Assembly (NCBI GenBank): GCA_963780865.1
Contig: CAWADT010000023.1
Coordinates: forward strand, 1-64,000
Reading direction: 5' to 3'
From: FEN-1073 sp963780865
GTDB taxonomy: Bacteria > Chloroflexota > Anaerolineae > Anaerolineales > RBG-16-64-43
Length of the DNA: 64,000 nt
Positions 8,901 through 15,996 of the stretch are shown here, in pieces (the stretch's first letter is position 1; every line of letters starts with the position of its first letter). The notes beneath the pieces were generated by a model, which was not told the DNA's origin, made no database searches, and saw only the letters and a program-made list of their open reading frames with translations. A program made the position numbers and the translations under genes.

Positions 8901-9507
8901 AGGCGTTCCAGGTTAAGGACGGCGTCTGCGAGACCCCGGCTGCGCCGTTTGCGGGAGAAACCAGGACCGGCACGGCAGGGGCGCCCACGGTTGCCTGGAA
9001 AGTTATATTGGATTCGCTGCTGATGGTCAAGTTGCCCGCGGAGGTGGGCACATTGACAAAATCTGAAAGAGACGGGTTGGACGCCTGAGCCGCGGTAGGA
9101 CCAATGGACGTGGTCAGGTTGTAGGATGCGAGTGCGCTCCCGCCGATCGTGGCGTCTTCGATTAGGACGAGCCAGTCCTTGCTGTTGTCAAAGAGTCCCA
9201 CCGAGCCGCTGAACACCTGCTGATTGTCATCCACGGATCCGGAATCGCTGAACGTTCCCGAACCAACCCCATTGATCATGAAGGTCGCGGTGTTGGCGGC
9301 ATAATCCAACTCATAATGGCCGTTGGAGCCAGTGATTACGTTGCTGGTATTGCCGGTGACGGTGATCACCATCGTGGCGTTCGAGAACGGAGTGCCGTTG
9401 AGTGTTCCGGTTACGTTTCCTGTGAACGTATAAGCGGCCGGAGCGCCTTGGGCGACGGCTGCAGTAAGGACTTCTGCCAGCAAAAACACCTTCCAGGATG
9501 TCGGCAT
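5920..9507 (-). CDS. Secreted multi-domain repeat protein with Fn3-like domains
   Basis: This 1195-residue protein begins with a signal peptide (MPTSWKVFLLAEVLTAAVAQ). Two near-identical modules of about 170 residues open with AYTFTGNVTGTLNGTPF. Fibronectin-III-like domains recur through the protein, each with the pattern SPANGA, TLTWNAS and TYYWQVVAKNS. A CARDB-like module near the middle contains LTWNLNYTGSVPEINYNND. Three C-terminal repeats of about 120 residues contain PCRxADTRNA, FGGP, AYSLNVTVVP and DVILDINGYF. Long exact DNA repeats between the modules show recent internal duplication. It is predicted to be extracellular or on the cell surface; adhesion or polymer binding is only a guess. 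It is the only large cargo of the integrative element. Confidence 0.8.
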   Translation of the reverse strand: MPTSWKVFLLAEVLTAAVAQGAPAAYTFTGNVTGTLNGTPFSNATMVITVTGNTSNVITGSNGHYELDYAANTATFMINGVGSGTFSDSGSVDDNQQVFSGSVGLFDNSKDWLVLIEDATIGGSALASYNLTTSIGPTAAQASNPSLSDFVNVPTSAGNLTISSESNITFQATVGAPAVPVLVSPANGAAGVSQTPSLTWNASTGATSYDVYIGTSSPPPLVANTTGTSYSPGTLTAGTTYYWQVVAKNSAGSASSSTWSFATVTAMPSAPAAYTFTGNVTGTLNGTPFSNATMVLTVTGNTSNVFVSNGFIYELDYAANTATFTINGVGSGTFSDSGVVDDNQQAFSGSVGLSDTIKDQLITIEDAMIGGNAFASYTLTTSIGPTAPQASNPSAPDFVNVPTSLGNLTISSESNLIFQATVGLPAVPVLVSPANGAAGVSQTPSLTWNASTGATSYYVYIGTSSPPPLVGNTTGTSYSPGTLTAGTTYYWQVLAKNSNGFVSSSTWSFTTQVTPTVDIIALSAYLMTGPDNGSKVAAPSVGQTVYFMLDWQLTGASGSISVPEQALLDGAVYCGGPLPATNGTWTTWCPTGWVATAGTHTLTWNLNYTGSVPEINYNNDTVSEVFSVTAGLPPAPVLTSPANGATGVVLAPTLTWNASAGATSYDVYFGTAASPPLATNTTGTSYSPGTLTAGTTYYWQVVAKNSGGSASSATWSFTTQGSAAPTAPVLVSPANGATETVLTPTLSWNASSGAASYDVHFGTVSSPPLVTNTTATNYAPGTLNSGVTYYWQIVARNAIGSATSATWSFTTGTLAVGLRFVPVTPCRIADTRNADGPFGGPTMETAETRSFAIPQSACNIPVTALAYSLNVTVVPEGFLGYLALWPTGQPQPFVSTLNSYGGTVVANAAIVPAGTGGAVSVYVTNPTDVILDINGYFDTSTGATSYAFYPATPCRVADTRNATGQFGGPTMQANQSRDFPIPLSSCDIPATARAYSLNFTVVPQGFLGYLATWPTGQTQPNVSTLNSYTGSVVANAALVPAGTNESISVFVTNPTDVILDINGYFGAPGSPNALSFYPVTPCRVADTRNAAGPFGGPEMAAGTTRPFTIPASACSIPSTAVAYSLNVTVVPDGPLYYLSVWPTGVTQPLVSTLNSYSGSVLANAAIVPAGTNGAIDVFVMGQTQVILDINGYFAP

Positions 9508-9858
9508 GTGATCCTCCTCGATTAGTAGTCTACGCTTGTTCCCTTACAGATGGGCAGGATTTTTCCTTAGTGTCCTGGGCTGCCGTCTCCGTCCAGAGGA
9601 CGTATCGGTAGACGGCGAAGAAATGGCAGGCGCTGGCGGCGAGAACCATGACGTGCCAACAATAGGAATGAGAAACGTTCGATTCGTGAGAGGAATGTCA
9701 ATAGGTCGTTTACAGACCGTGACATTCGTCAAACGTTTGTCAAACGAGAGTCGAACGCCCACCGTTACCCAGCACTTTGCTGCGCCCATGCCACCGACAC
9801 GAAACACACACATAGACTCAAACCCTGACTCCCAATCCATCTCATATGGAAGCTGCTT
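9508..9858. other. Intergenic region between secreted protein and integrase
   Basis: No convincing gene is present. It contains two close copies of GTCAAACG near 9728-9744 and a loose inverted pair around CGTTCGA (near 9678 and 9751). These could be integrase or regulator sites, or remains of the missing 5' end of the integrase. A minus-strand reading frame through it has no supporting features. Confidence 0.4.
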
Positions 9859-10764
9859 GTGAAACTTCAGCCGCAGGACGTTCGGGACTTCATGCGCGAA
9901 AGAGCCGAGGCCGGTCTTTCCGCCAGGACCGTTCGTCACCTGCGGGCCACGCTCCGCTGTGCGTTGAACGTCGCCATGCAGGACGGCCTCATCCACCGGA
10001 ACGTCGCAGCCCTTGCGAAGCCGCCTCGCCTGGAGAAGAAGCCGCTGAGGGTCTTCACGCGGGAGGAAGCTCAGAGGTTCCTGGACACTGTGGCGGGACA
10101 TCGGCTGGAAGCACTGTTCACCGTGGCGTTGAGCCTCGGCCTTAGGGAGGGGGAAGCCCTGGGCCTGCGCTGGGCTGACGTCGATCTTGAGGCCCGCACG
10201 CTAACCGTCAACTACGCACTCCAGCGGGTAAAGGAAGGGTCGAAGAAGACGAGCGTTCTGACGCTGGTCGAGCCAAAAACGGAGAAGAGCAGGCGCGTAA
10301 TAGCTCTCCCGCAGGTCGCGATTTCCGCCCTGGCCGCACACCGTTCCCGTCAGGAGGCGGAGCGCGAGCTCTGCGGGTCCCGCTGGAAAGAGAGCGGAAT
10401 GGTGTTTACGACAAAGGTCGGCAGCATGTTGGACCCCCGAAACATGCTGAGGCAGTTTTACTCCATCATGAACACCCCCGACCCGAACGATCCCGAACCC
10501 GATCCGAAGAAGAAGAAAAGGCTGTTGCCTCACCTCCGCTTCCATGACCTGAGGCATTCGGCCGCCACGCTCCTTCTGGCGCAGGGCGTCCATCCCCGCT
10601 TCATCATGGAGTTGCTCGGACATTCGACGATCAGCCTGACGATGAACACCTACGGTCACGTGCTGGAGAGCATGAGGCGGGAAACGGCGAACCAGATGGA
10701 CGCCATTCTTAAGCCCGTAGCTGTCAAAACAGCTGTCAAACCCAGAGCGCGCGCTGTGAGCTGA
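9859..10764 (+). CDS. Tyrosine site-specific integrase, N-terminally truncated
   Basis: The 301 residues hold part of the core-binding domain (1-60) and a complete catalytic domain. Catalytic residues are visible: Arg96 in LGLREGEALGLRW, a Lys near 143, HDLRH with His229 and Arg232, GHS with His255, and the nucleophile Tyr265 in NTYGH. Family members usually carry about 70-100 more N-terminal residues (arm-binding domain plus the first core-binding helix). Homology-like sequence extends upstream only to a stop at 9826, so the gene is 5' truncated and the GTG at 9859 is a minimal start. It ends 20 bases before the tRNA. Paired AGCTGTCA repeats lie inside its last codons. Confidence 0.8.
   Translation: MKLQPQDVRDFMRERAEAGLSARTVRHLRATLRCALNVAMQDGLIHRNVAALAKPPRLEKKPLRVFTREEAQRFLDTVAGHRLEALFTVALSLGLREGEALGLRWADVDLEARTLTVNYALQRVKEGSKKTSVLTLVEPKTEKSRRVIALPQVAISALAAHRSRQEAERELCGSRWKESGMVFTTKVGSMLDPRNMLRQFYSIMNTPDPNDPEPDPKKKKRLLPHLRFHDLRHSAATLLLAQGVHPRFIMELLGHSTISLTMNTYGHVLESMRRETANQMDAILKPVAVKTAVKPRARAVS
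10719..10738 (+). repeat. Right paired AGCTGTCA iterons
   Basis: AGCTGTCA starts at 10719 and again at 10731, the same 12-base spacing and orientation as the pair near attL. They overlap the 3' end of the integrase gene and lie about 45-65 bases from attR, a position expected for arm-type sites. Confidence 0.5.
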
Positions 10765-10783
10765 GGTTAAATCCTGTGTTTTG

Positions 10784-10828
10784 TGGTGCGCCCGGGGTGA
10801 CTCGAACACCCGACCTTCTGGTTCGTAG
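10784..10828 (-). repeat. attR: 45-bp repeat within tRNA-Arg
   Basis: This part of the intact tRNA is identical to 5380-5424. It covers the CCA end, acceptor 3' strand, T arm, variable loop and the 3' side of the anticodon stem-loop, the usual crossover region for tRNA-targeting integrases. Confidence 0.8.
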
Positions 10829-10860
10829 CCAGACGCTCTATCCAACTGAGCTACGGGCGC
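10784..10860 (-). tRNA. tRNA-Arg(ACG)
   Basis: Seventy-seven bases on the minus strand with an encoded CCA. The acceptor stem GCGCCCG pairs with CGGGCGC. The D arm contains AGCTCAGTTGGATAGAGC. The anticodon stem CTGG/CCAG encloses the loop CTACGAA, giving anticodon ACG. The T arm contains GTTCGAGTC. It lies 30 bases downstream of hpnI on the same strand and is the target of the integrative element. Confidence 0.95.
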
Positions 10861-10890
10861 GCGGAGTGCGAAAAAGGTCCAGCACCCAAT

Positions 10891-12024
10891 CTAGCGGGTC
10901 TGGCGGGAGATTTCAAGTTCTTGGGGCACGATCCGCCCCTCCCGGTCCAGCCGCAGAACCTGGTCGCGCCAGACCACCGTCGAGCCGAACAGGCCCGCGG
11001 CCCAAACGGCCAGGCCCGCCAGGTCGCGCAGCGGGATGAGATACGCGCAGGCGAGCGACTGCCGGTCGCGCAGCACGCACGCCGCGGTCGCAAGACCCGC
11101 CGCCACTCGCAGCGCAAACAGCGCCAGCGCCGCCTGCCACAACCCTCCGGTCGCCAGCACGGCCGCCCAGAGCGTCGCGTTCGCCAGCGGCAGGCCCAGG
11201 TAGCCGCCGCCGCGCGAAAGGCGGATGGTCCGCGCCCAGCGCACCTGATGACGCCACATCTCGCCCCAGCGCGTGTCGGGCACTCGCGTCTCCACCACGC
11301 ACGTCGAGATCACCACGCGGCGGCCAAGCTCCGCGATGCGCCGGCCCAGGTGGTGGTCGTCCGCGATGTAATCGGCGACCGAAGCGAAGCCGCCGATGCG
11401 CGCCAGGTCCTCTGCGCGGAAGGCCATGGTCGAGCCCAGGGCGAACCCGGAAACGCCCACCAGCGGCGCTACCAGCACGCTGGGCGCGAAATCGGTGGCG
11501 ATTCCCAGCGCCTCGAAGCGGCCCGGCAGGCTGCTGGCGCGGGCGCGATAGAGGCAGGTGACCATCCCCACGGCCGGGTCCTCGAGCGGCGCCACCACGC
11601 GCGCCAGGTAGTCCGGCTCAACCCGAATGTCGCTGTCGTTGACCACCAGGATCGGATAGCGCGCGGCCGCCGCCAGATCCGCCAGCACACCCACCTTGCG
11701 GTTCGGCGTCGCGGACTCGCTGCGGATCAGACGGATCGCCACCGCCGGAAACTCCGCGCGCAGCCGCTCGACTTCGCCGATGGCGGGGTCGAGCGGGTCG
11801 CTCACGCCGAAGAGGATCTCGAACTCGGGGTACTCGAGGAGAGCGTGCGAGCGGACGGTCTCGTAGAAGTCCGGATCCAGGCCGTGGAGAGGCTTGAGGA
11901 TGGAGACCGGGGTGACAGGCTGGGAAGCCTGTCCCACTGCGGCTGCCTGCCGCAGGGCGGCGGCCAGAGCGAGCAACTGGTAAACAGCCGCCGCCGCGCC
12001 GAACGCCACCAGAACGTAGATCAC
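10891..12024 (-). CDS. hpnI: Hopanoid-associated glycosyltransferase HpnI
   Basis: This 377-residue GT2/GT21-like protein starts at a GTG (12024) that overlaps the stop of the upstream gene (GTGA). An N-terminal hydrophobic helix is followed by the glycosyltransferase core VSILKPLHG, the nucleotide-sugar site NDSDIRV, the acidic motif ADDHHLG and QVRWAR (QxxRW-like), then two or three C-terminal membrane helices. HpnI proteins add N-acetylglucosamine to bacteriohopanetetrol during synthesis of cyclitol ether or glucosaminyl hopanoids at the inner membrane. The neighbouring hpnJ supports this over a plain ceramide glucosyltransferase, which has the same fold. No hpnK deacetylase is seen in the window. 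Confidence 0.8.
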   Translation of the reverse strand: MIYVLVAFGAAAAVYQLLALAAALRQAAAVGQASQPVTPVSILKPLHGLDPDFYETVRSHALLEYPEFEILFGVSDPLDPAIGEVERLRAEFPAVAIRLIRSESATPNRKVGVLADLAAAARYPILVVNDSDIRVEPDYLARVVAPLEDPAVGMVTCLYRARASSLPGRFEALGIATDFAPSVLVAPLVGVSGFALGSTMAFRAEDLARIGGFASVADYIADDHHLGRRIAELGRRVVISTCVVETRVPDTRWGEMWRHQVRWARTIRLSRGGGYLGLPLANATLWAAVLATGGLWQAALALFALRVAAGLATAACVLRDRQSLACAYLIPLRDLAGLAVWAAGLFGSTVVWRDQVLRLDREGRIVPQELEISRQTR

Positions 12025-12383
12025 AGTGCCAGGAGAGCAACGCCGCAGGCGACCAGCGCCGCGCCGCTCCAGCGCCGCCACGCCACCCGCTCCTTCAGAA
12101 AGTATTTGGCGACAAAAGTCTCGATCACGAAGCTGGCCGCGGTCGCCGGGACCGCGAAGCTCAGATCGGCCAAAGAAAGCAGCGTCAGAAACGTGAAGAA
12201 GGAAACGGCCATCAGCGCGACGGCCAGGATGACGTACCAGTTGCGCGCCAGCGCCGCGCCCGCGCGGCCGAGCGCGCCCGGGCGGAAGTCGTGAATCTCG
12301 CCGTGGCGGCGCATGCCGACCGTCTGCAAGGCGTCGCAGAGCACCGTGGCCGTCACCACCACCCCAACCAGGACCCACTTCAT
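12021..12383 (-). CDS. EamA/SMR-like small membrane protein, second of a pair
   Basis: 120 residues with about four membrane helices: MKWVLVGVVVTATVLCDALQ at the N-terminus, a central YVILAVALMAVSFF, and a pattern ending ERVAWRRWSGAALVACGVAL that is typical of half-size DMT/EamA transporters. ATGA and GTGA overlaps on both sides show translational coupling with its paralogue upstream and hpnI downstream. Paired four-helix proteins of this type can form heterodimeric lipid-linked sugar flippases such as ArnE/ArnF. I infer a role in moving the hopanoid or its sugar donor across the membrane. Confidence 0.7.
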   Translation of the reverse strand: MKWVLVGVVVTATVLCDALQTVGMRRHGEIHDFRPGALGRAGAALARNWYVILAVALMAVSFFTFLTLLSLADLSFAVPATAASFVIETFVAKYFLKERVAWRRWSGAALVACGVALLAL

Positions 12384-12820
12384 CGCGCCGTCTCCACCAG
12401 GCGCCCCCGGTCCTCGCCGGCGCCCGAATCGTGCGTGCGGACCGCGGTCGAGCCCACCAGCGCGGTGCCCGCCATGATCAGCACGGTTCCGATCCAGCGC
12501 CGCGCGCTCACCTGCTCGCCCAGGAACACCCTGCCCATCACCGCCGTGAGCACGTAGCCGATCGAGGTGACCGGCAGCACATAGCTCAAGTCGGCCCAGC
12601 TCAGCAGCGCCATGCGCGCCAGCATCCACACGATCAGCAGGCAGATCCCGGCCGCCACATAGGGATTGAACATCACCTTCAGGTATTCGATCGCGGAGGA
12701 GCCGAGGGCCGCGCCATGGCGCTTCACGCCGAAACTCATCAGCGAATTCCCGAAGACGTTGGCGAGCACGACGATCGCGGTGAAGATGCGCGTCTTCAGA
12801 CGGAGGTCGGAGGAGGTCAC
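12380..12820 (-). CDS. EamA/SMR-like small membrane protein, first of a pair
   Basis: 146 residues from a GTG at 12820, eight bases after the hpnJ stop codon. About four membrane helices are visible: IFTAIVVLANVFGNSLMSFG, YVAAGICLLIVWMLARMALL, LSYVLPVTSIGYVLTAVMG and the final RRWIGTVLIMAGTALVG. It resembles its downstream partner in layout (helix, VKRHG or MRRHG loop, then LADLSF or WADLSY), so the two arose by duplication. The C-terminal tail is hydrophilic. A flippase subunit is likely. No strong ribosome site precedes it, which fits coupling to hpnJ. Confidence 0.7.
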   Translation of the reverse strand: MTSSDLRLKTRIFTAIVVLANVFGNSLMSFGVKRHGAALGSSAIEYLKVMFNPYVAAGICLLIVWMLARMALLSWADLSYVLPVTSIGYVLTAVMGRVFLGEQVSARRWIGTVLIMAGTALVGSTAVRTHDSGAGEDRGRLVETAR

Positions 12821-12828
12821 GGGCGGAA

Positions 12829-14289
12829 CTAGTTCGCCTCCCCGCTCAAAGCCGCGCTGCCGTGCTTGTGCGCGGCCACGAACTTCTTCCGCTTCGAGCG
12901 CAACGCCAGGTACTCCCTGGCTTCCTTGTAGAGCCGCCGGCGCTCGCTCCCGTCCCAGAGCGCCTTGCGCACCACGCGCCAGACCACCCGCGGCCGGAAG
13001 TAATACTCGCCGTAAAAGCGCTCCGTCCAATCCACCAGCTCCGCGCGGTCCAGACCCGGATAAATCACCTTGGGAAGCTGGTGGCCGCCCTCGTCGGTCA
13101 TCGATTCGATGGAGAGCAGCCCATTGCGGGAGGCGTAATCGTAAAACTCGGTTCCGGGATAAGGGTGCGCGATGGAGACCTGAACCGTCTCGCAGTCCAG
13201 ACGCTTGGCGAATTCGATGGTGTTGCGCAAGCTCTCGCGCGTCTCGCCCGGCAGGCCCACGATGAAGTCGCCGTGCACCACAATGCCGAGCTTCTTGCAG
13301 TCGCGCGTGAAGCGCTCGGCCATCTCGACGGTGGCGCCCTTCTTGATGTTGCGCAGGATTTGCGGATCGCCGGTCTCGTATCCCACGATCACCAGCCGGC
13401 AGCCGGCGTCTTTCATCGCCTTGAGCGTCTCGTAATCGGTGGTGACGCGCGAAGTGCACGACCAGGTGAAGTTGAGCGGCTTCAGCCTGGCCGTGACTTC
13501 CAGCGTTCGCGCCTTGCGGTAGTTGAAGGTGTCGTCGTCGAAGAAGATCTCTTTGAGCCCCGGGAAGGATTCCAGGGCGTAGCGCACCTCGGCCGCCACA
13601 TCGTCCGCCGAGCGCACCCGCCAGCGGTGGCCGGAGTGCGTCTGGGGCCACAGGCAGAACGTGCACAGCGCGGGACAGCCGCGCGAGGTATAGAACGCGA
13701 GGTACGGGTGGAGCAGGAACGGCACGTTGTAGCGGGTGATGTCGAGATCGCGTTTGTAGACCTTGGTCACCCAGGGCAGCTCGTCCAGGTTTTCGATGGT
13801 GCCGCCCTCCGGCGTATGCACCACGCTCCCGTTCACGCGGTAGCTGACGCCGGGAAGCTCCTGGAGAGCCTTGCCGCGGGCGTAATCGGCGATCTGGTAG
13901 TCGAACTCGCGGCGCACTACGAAATCGATCGCGGAAGAAGCTTTCAGCACGCCCTCGGGGTCGATGGTGACGGGCGGCCCGACGAAGGCCACCTTCAGCT
14001 TCGGGTTGGCGTCCTTCATCATCTCCGCGATCCTCATGTCCACGTGCAGACCCGGAGTGGAGGTGAACAGGACCAGCAGCTCGTAGTCGTCCGCCATCTG
14101 CACGGTCTGCTGGATGGAGATCCTGTGCGGCGGAGCGTCGACCACCTTGCTGTCCGGCAACAGGCCCGCGGGGTAGCAGAGCCACACCGGGTACCAATAG
14201 GATTCAATCTCCCGGGTGGCCGGCCAACGCGAACCGGCCCCGCCGTCAAACCCTTCAAAGGACGGGGGATTCAAAAAGAGGGTTCTCAT
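12829..14289 (-). CDS. hpnJ: Hopanoid biosynthesis radical SAM protein HpnJ
   Basis: 486 residues from the ATG at 14289, chosen because family members begin MxTLFLxPPSFxGFDGG as here. An N-terminal B12-binding-like domain (about 1-140) is followed by the radical SAM motif CPALCTFC (Cys205, Cys209, Cys212). The barrel then runs to about 400 and includes VIVGYETG and HGDFIVGLPGETRESL. HpnJ contracts a sugar ring to form the cyclitol ether head group of composite hopanoids. It leads an operon with two EamA-type proteins and hpnI. In-frame upstream codons to 14340 give an unlikely extension. Confidence 0.85.
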   Translation of the reverse strand: MRTLFLNPPSFEGFDGGAGSRWPATREIESYWYPVWLCYPAGLLPDSKVVDAPPHRISIQQTVQMADDYELLVLFTSTPGLHVDMRIAEMMKDANPKLKVAFVGPPVTIDPEGVLKASSAIDFVVRREFDYQIADYARGKALQELPGVSYRVNGSVVHTPEGGTIENLDELPWVTKVYKRDLDITRYNVPFLLHPYLAFYTSRGCPALCTFCLWPQTHSGHRWRVRSADDVAAEVRYALESFPGLKEIFFDDDTFNYRKARTLEVTARLKPLNFTWSCTSRVTTDYETLKAMKDAGCRLVIVGYETGDPQILRNIKKGATVEMAERFTRDCKKLGIVVHGDFIVGLPGETRESLRNTIEFAKRLDCETVQVSIAHPYPGTEFYDYASRNGLLSIESMTDEGGHQLPKVIYPGLDRAELVDWTERFYGEYYFRPRVVWRVVRKALWDGSERRRLYKEAREYLALRSKRKKFVAAHKHGSAALSGEAN

Positions 14290-14360
14290 GCTATCGCACT
14301 CCCCAGTGTCTTCAAGCCCACGGCACTCCCCTGAGCGCAAAAGCTGCCCGCACCAAACTA

Positions 14361-15137
14361 CTAGTGGTGACCGCCATCCACCTGAACAGCTTCTGTGGGA
14401 TCTTGCAGCGCCGCGGTTTTCGCAGCCGGCTCACCCACCTTGACGTTCTCGTACCAGATGGTGAGATGAGCCTTGCCGAACAGCCGCGTGGTGACGTCGC
14501 TGATCAACCGGCGCGGCACCGAAACGCCGTCATAGATCGTGTAATCGCGGACAAAGTATACGTTCTTGAGGAACAGCGACGGGTTGCGGACCAGCTCGCC
14601 CCACTGGCGCAGCGGAAGGTCGGTCTCCTGATCGATCCAGATCTCGCCGTTGTACAGCCCGATCCGCTTCTCGCGAGGCTTGACCTCGAAGACGTACGCC
14701 GTCCTGCCGACGTAGTCCGTGGTGCCCTTGTACTTGAACTTGTAGTTGGCGGGGGTCACCGCGATGGCCGCTCCGTATGCGCTCTTGGCGTCCTTCTCCG
14801 CCTGCAGGTAGCGGCCGATCACTTCTTTCTTGATCGTGTTGTCGCCTTCGAAGCGCCGCCTGTCGTAGAAGATCTGGCCCACGCGCGTGATGAACCGAAA
14901 GGCGTGGAAGCGGCCGTGTTTCTTGAGCTTGGGCAGATCGGCATCCATGTCGACGTCCATCGAGACGGCTTGAGGATGGCTTTCCTGCAACTGGATGGCT
15001 TTCACGTAGCGGTCAAGGACCTCCGTGGCGGCCGGGTCCATCGCCGCAGGCACACCACTCCCGCTTGCCGCCGCGCACGGCGAAACGGAAGCAGCCGCCA
15101 CCAGCAGAAAGACGAAAGCGCAGACCTTCAATGACAC
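14361..15137 (-). CDS. Secreted LolA-like/outer-membrane lipoprotein-sorting family protein
   Basis: 258 residues with a signal peptide (MSLKVCAFVFLLVAAASVSP, cut near CAAA). The mature part is rich in beta strands, with features such as YLQAEKDAKSA, YKFKYKGTTDYVGRTAYVF and GEIWIDQETDLPLRQWGELV. The YVFEVKP and IWID-TDLPLR patterns match PF17131 and related lipoprotein-sorting proteins, which adopt a half-barrel that binds lipid acyl chains in the periplasm. It lies 71 bases upstream of hpnJ on the same strand, so a link to hopanoid transport is possible but unproven. Confidence 0.6.
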   Translation of the reverse strand: MSLKVCAFVFLLVAAASVSPCAAASGSGVPAAMDPAATEVLDRYVKAIQLQESHPQAVSMDVDMDADLPKLKKHGRFHAFRFITRVGQIFYDRRRFEGDNTIKKEVIGRYLQAEKDAKSAYGAAIAVTPANYKFKYKGTTDYVGRTAYVFEVKPREKRIGLYNGEIWIDQETDLPLRQWGELVRNPSLFLKNVYFVRDYTIYDGVSVPRRLISDVTTRLFGKAHLTIWYENVKVGEPAAKTAALQDPTEAVQVDGGHH

Positions 15138-15237
15138 TCCTCGGGAATGATCCTACAACTGTATCATAGGACACGACGGACAAACCACAGCTTAAGGTTA
15201 CAGGGAGCCCGGTTCCGGGACCTGCTAAGATGGCGGC

Positions 15238-15633
15238 ATGCCCATCGTGCCGGGAGCGAATCACGAAGAGAATCTTGTGGTTACCGAGGAGATGGCCATC
15301 AGGTTCCTGGGCCTTGACGCGGCGCGCGTCCTCTCTACGCCGCACCTGATCGCCTTTCTCGAAATGGCCTCCCGCAACCTCATCAAGCGGTTTCTGGAAC
15401 CGGGCGAGGATTCGGTGGGAACCCTGGTCAACGTCCGGCACCTGGCCGCGACGCCGATCGGGATGCACCTGCGGCTTCGCTCGGAGATTCTCTCGGTTGA
15501 GGGCCGGCGGGTAATGTGCCGGGTGGATGCCTGGGACGACCGGGAGAAGGTCGGCGAGGGCACACATGAACGTTTTGTCATTGACGTGGCCCGATTCGGG
15601 GAGCGGATACGGGATAAGTCCGCCGGACGGTAG
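15238..15633 (+). CDS. Hot-dog thioesterase, FlK-like
   Basis: 131 residues with the hot-dog fold pattern of the fluoroacetyl-CoA thioesterase-like family: VLSTPHLIAFLEMASRNLI, GTLVNVRHLAATPIGM and a final GEGTHERFVID. The family hydrolyses small acyl-CoAs or removes unwanted ones in the cytoplasm. The Thr, Glu and His residues seen (ST-P, E-A, NVRHLA) fit the catalytic region. It is divergent from the LolA-like gene with about 100 bases between them, which should hold both promoters. Substrate unknown. Confidence 0.75.
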   Translation: MPIVPGANHEENLVVTEEMAIRFLGLDAARVLSTPHLIAFLEMASRNLIKRFLEPGEDSVGTLVNVRHLAATPIGMHLRLRSEILSVEGRRVMCRVDAWDDREKVGEGTHERFVIDVARFGERIRDKSAGR

Positions 15634-15733
15634 GGGGATCGGAATCCGCGAATGTAGGTACTGTTGACCTGGTACTCTCAATTTGGGTCACCCTAGTTGA
15701 CCCGGAGCCGCACCTATAGTAAGTACGTTATGT

Positions 15734-15820
15734 ATGAAGCGCTTCGGGATACTAGCCATGTTGGTGCCGATCCTCGTGATTATGATCCAGCGCTTCGGCG
15801 CCTTCTGGGACATGCTTTAG
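15734..15820 (+). CDS. Possible 28-residue membrane peptide
   Basis: A short ORF, MKRFGILAMLVPILVIMIQR followed by FGAFWDML, forms one hydrophobic helix with a positive start, which fits a small membrane protein. It sits alone in the 363-base space between the thioesterase and rplU, with an AT-rich TATAGT-like box about 20 bases upstream. No family recognised and no clear ribosome site, so it may be chance. The rest of this space holds only the rplU leader. Confidence 0.3.
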   Translation: MKRFGILAMLVPILVIMIQRFGAFWDML

Positions 15821-15850
15821 CCGGTTCCCTCTTCGTTTCACCCCACCCCG

Positions 15851-15879
15851 TGCAAGCGCCTTCCCGGCTGTTGTAGAAT
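15851..15879 (+). promoter_or_regulatory. Possible rplU promoter
   Basis: TAGAAT at 15874-15879 is a good -10 box about 118 bases before rplU. The -35 region is weak (TGCAAG at 17-base spacing). The leader that follows contains small GC-rich hairpins (for example around 15891-15905). Confidence 0.35.
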
Positions 15880-15996
15880 AGTCGATTGCACCCTTCGGTG
15901 CGCGGAGTTCAGGTGCGCCCGCGGCGTTCGCGGCGTGCCTTACGGTGCCTAAGCCGCACACTACGCCTCCAAGGAAATCCGGACAGGAAGGTTCGT

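Larger units (their letters stand above)
5380..10828. mobile_element. Small integrative element inserted in tRNA-Arg(ACG)
   Basis: An exact 45-bp copy of the tRNA-Arg 3' half lies at 5380-5424. The intact tRNA, containing the same 45 bp, lies at 10784-10860. Between them are a tyrosine integrase beside the intact tRNA, a large secreted repeat protein and one small ORF. This is the classic layout of an element that enters a tRNA 3' end and rebuilds it at one side. Paired AGCTGTCA repeats 12 bases apart sit just inside both ends (5531/5543 and 10719/10731) and may be arm-type integrase sites. The integrase lacks its N-terminal arm-binding domain, so the element may now be immobile. No replication or transfer genes are seen. 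Confidence 0.8.

Noticed and set aside
8000..9000. CRISPR-like repeats
   Set aside because: The repeats are long coding modules of one protein, not short repeats with unique spacers. No CRISPR array or cas gene was seen in the window.
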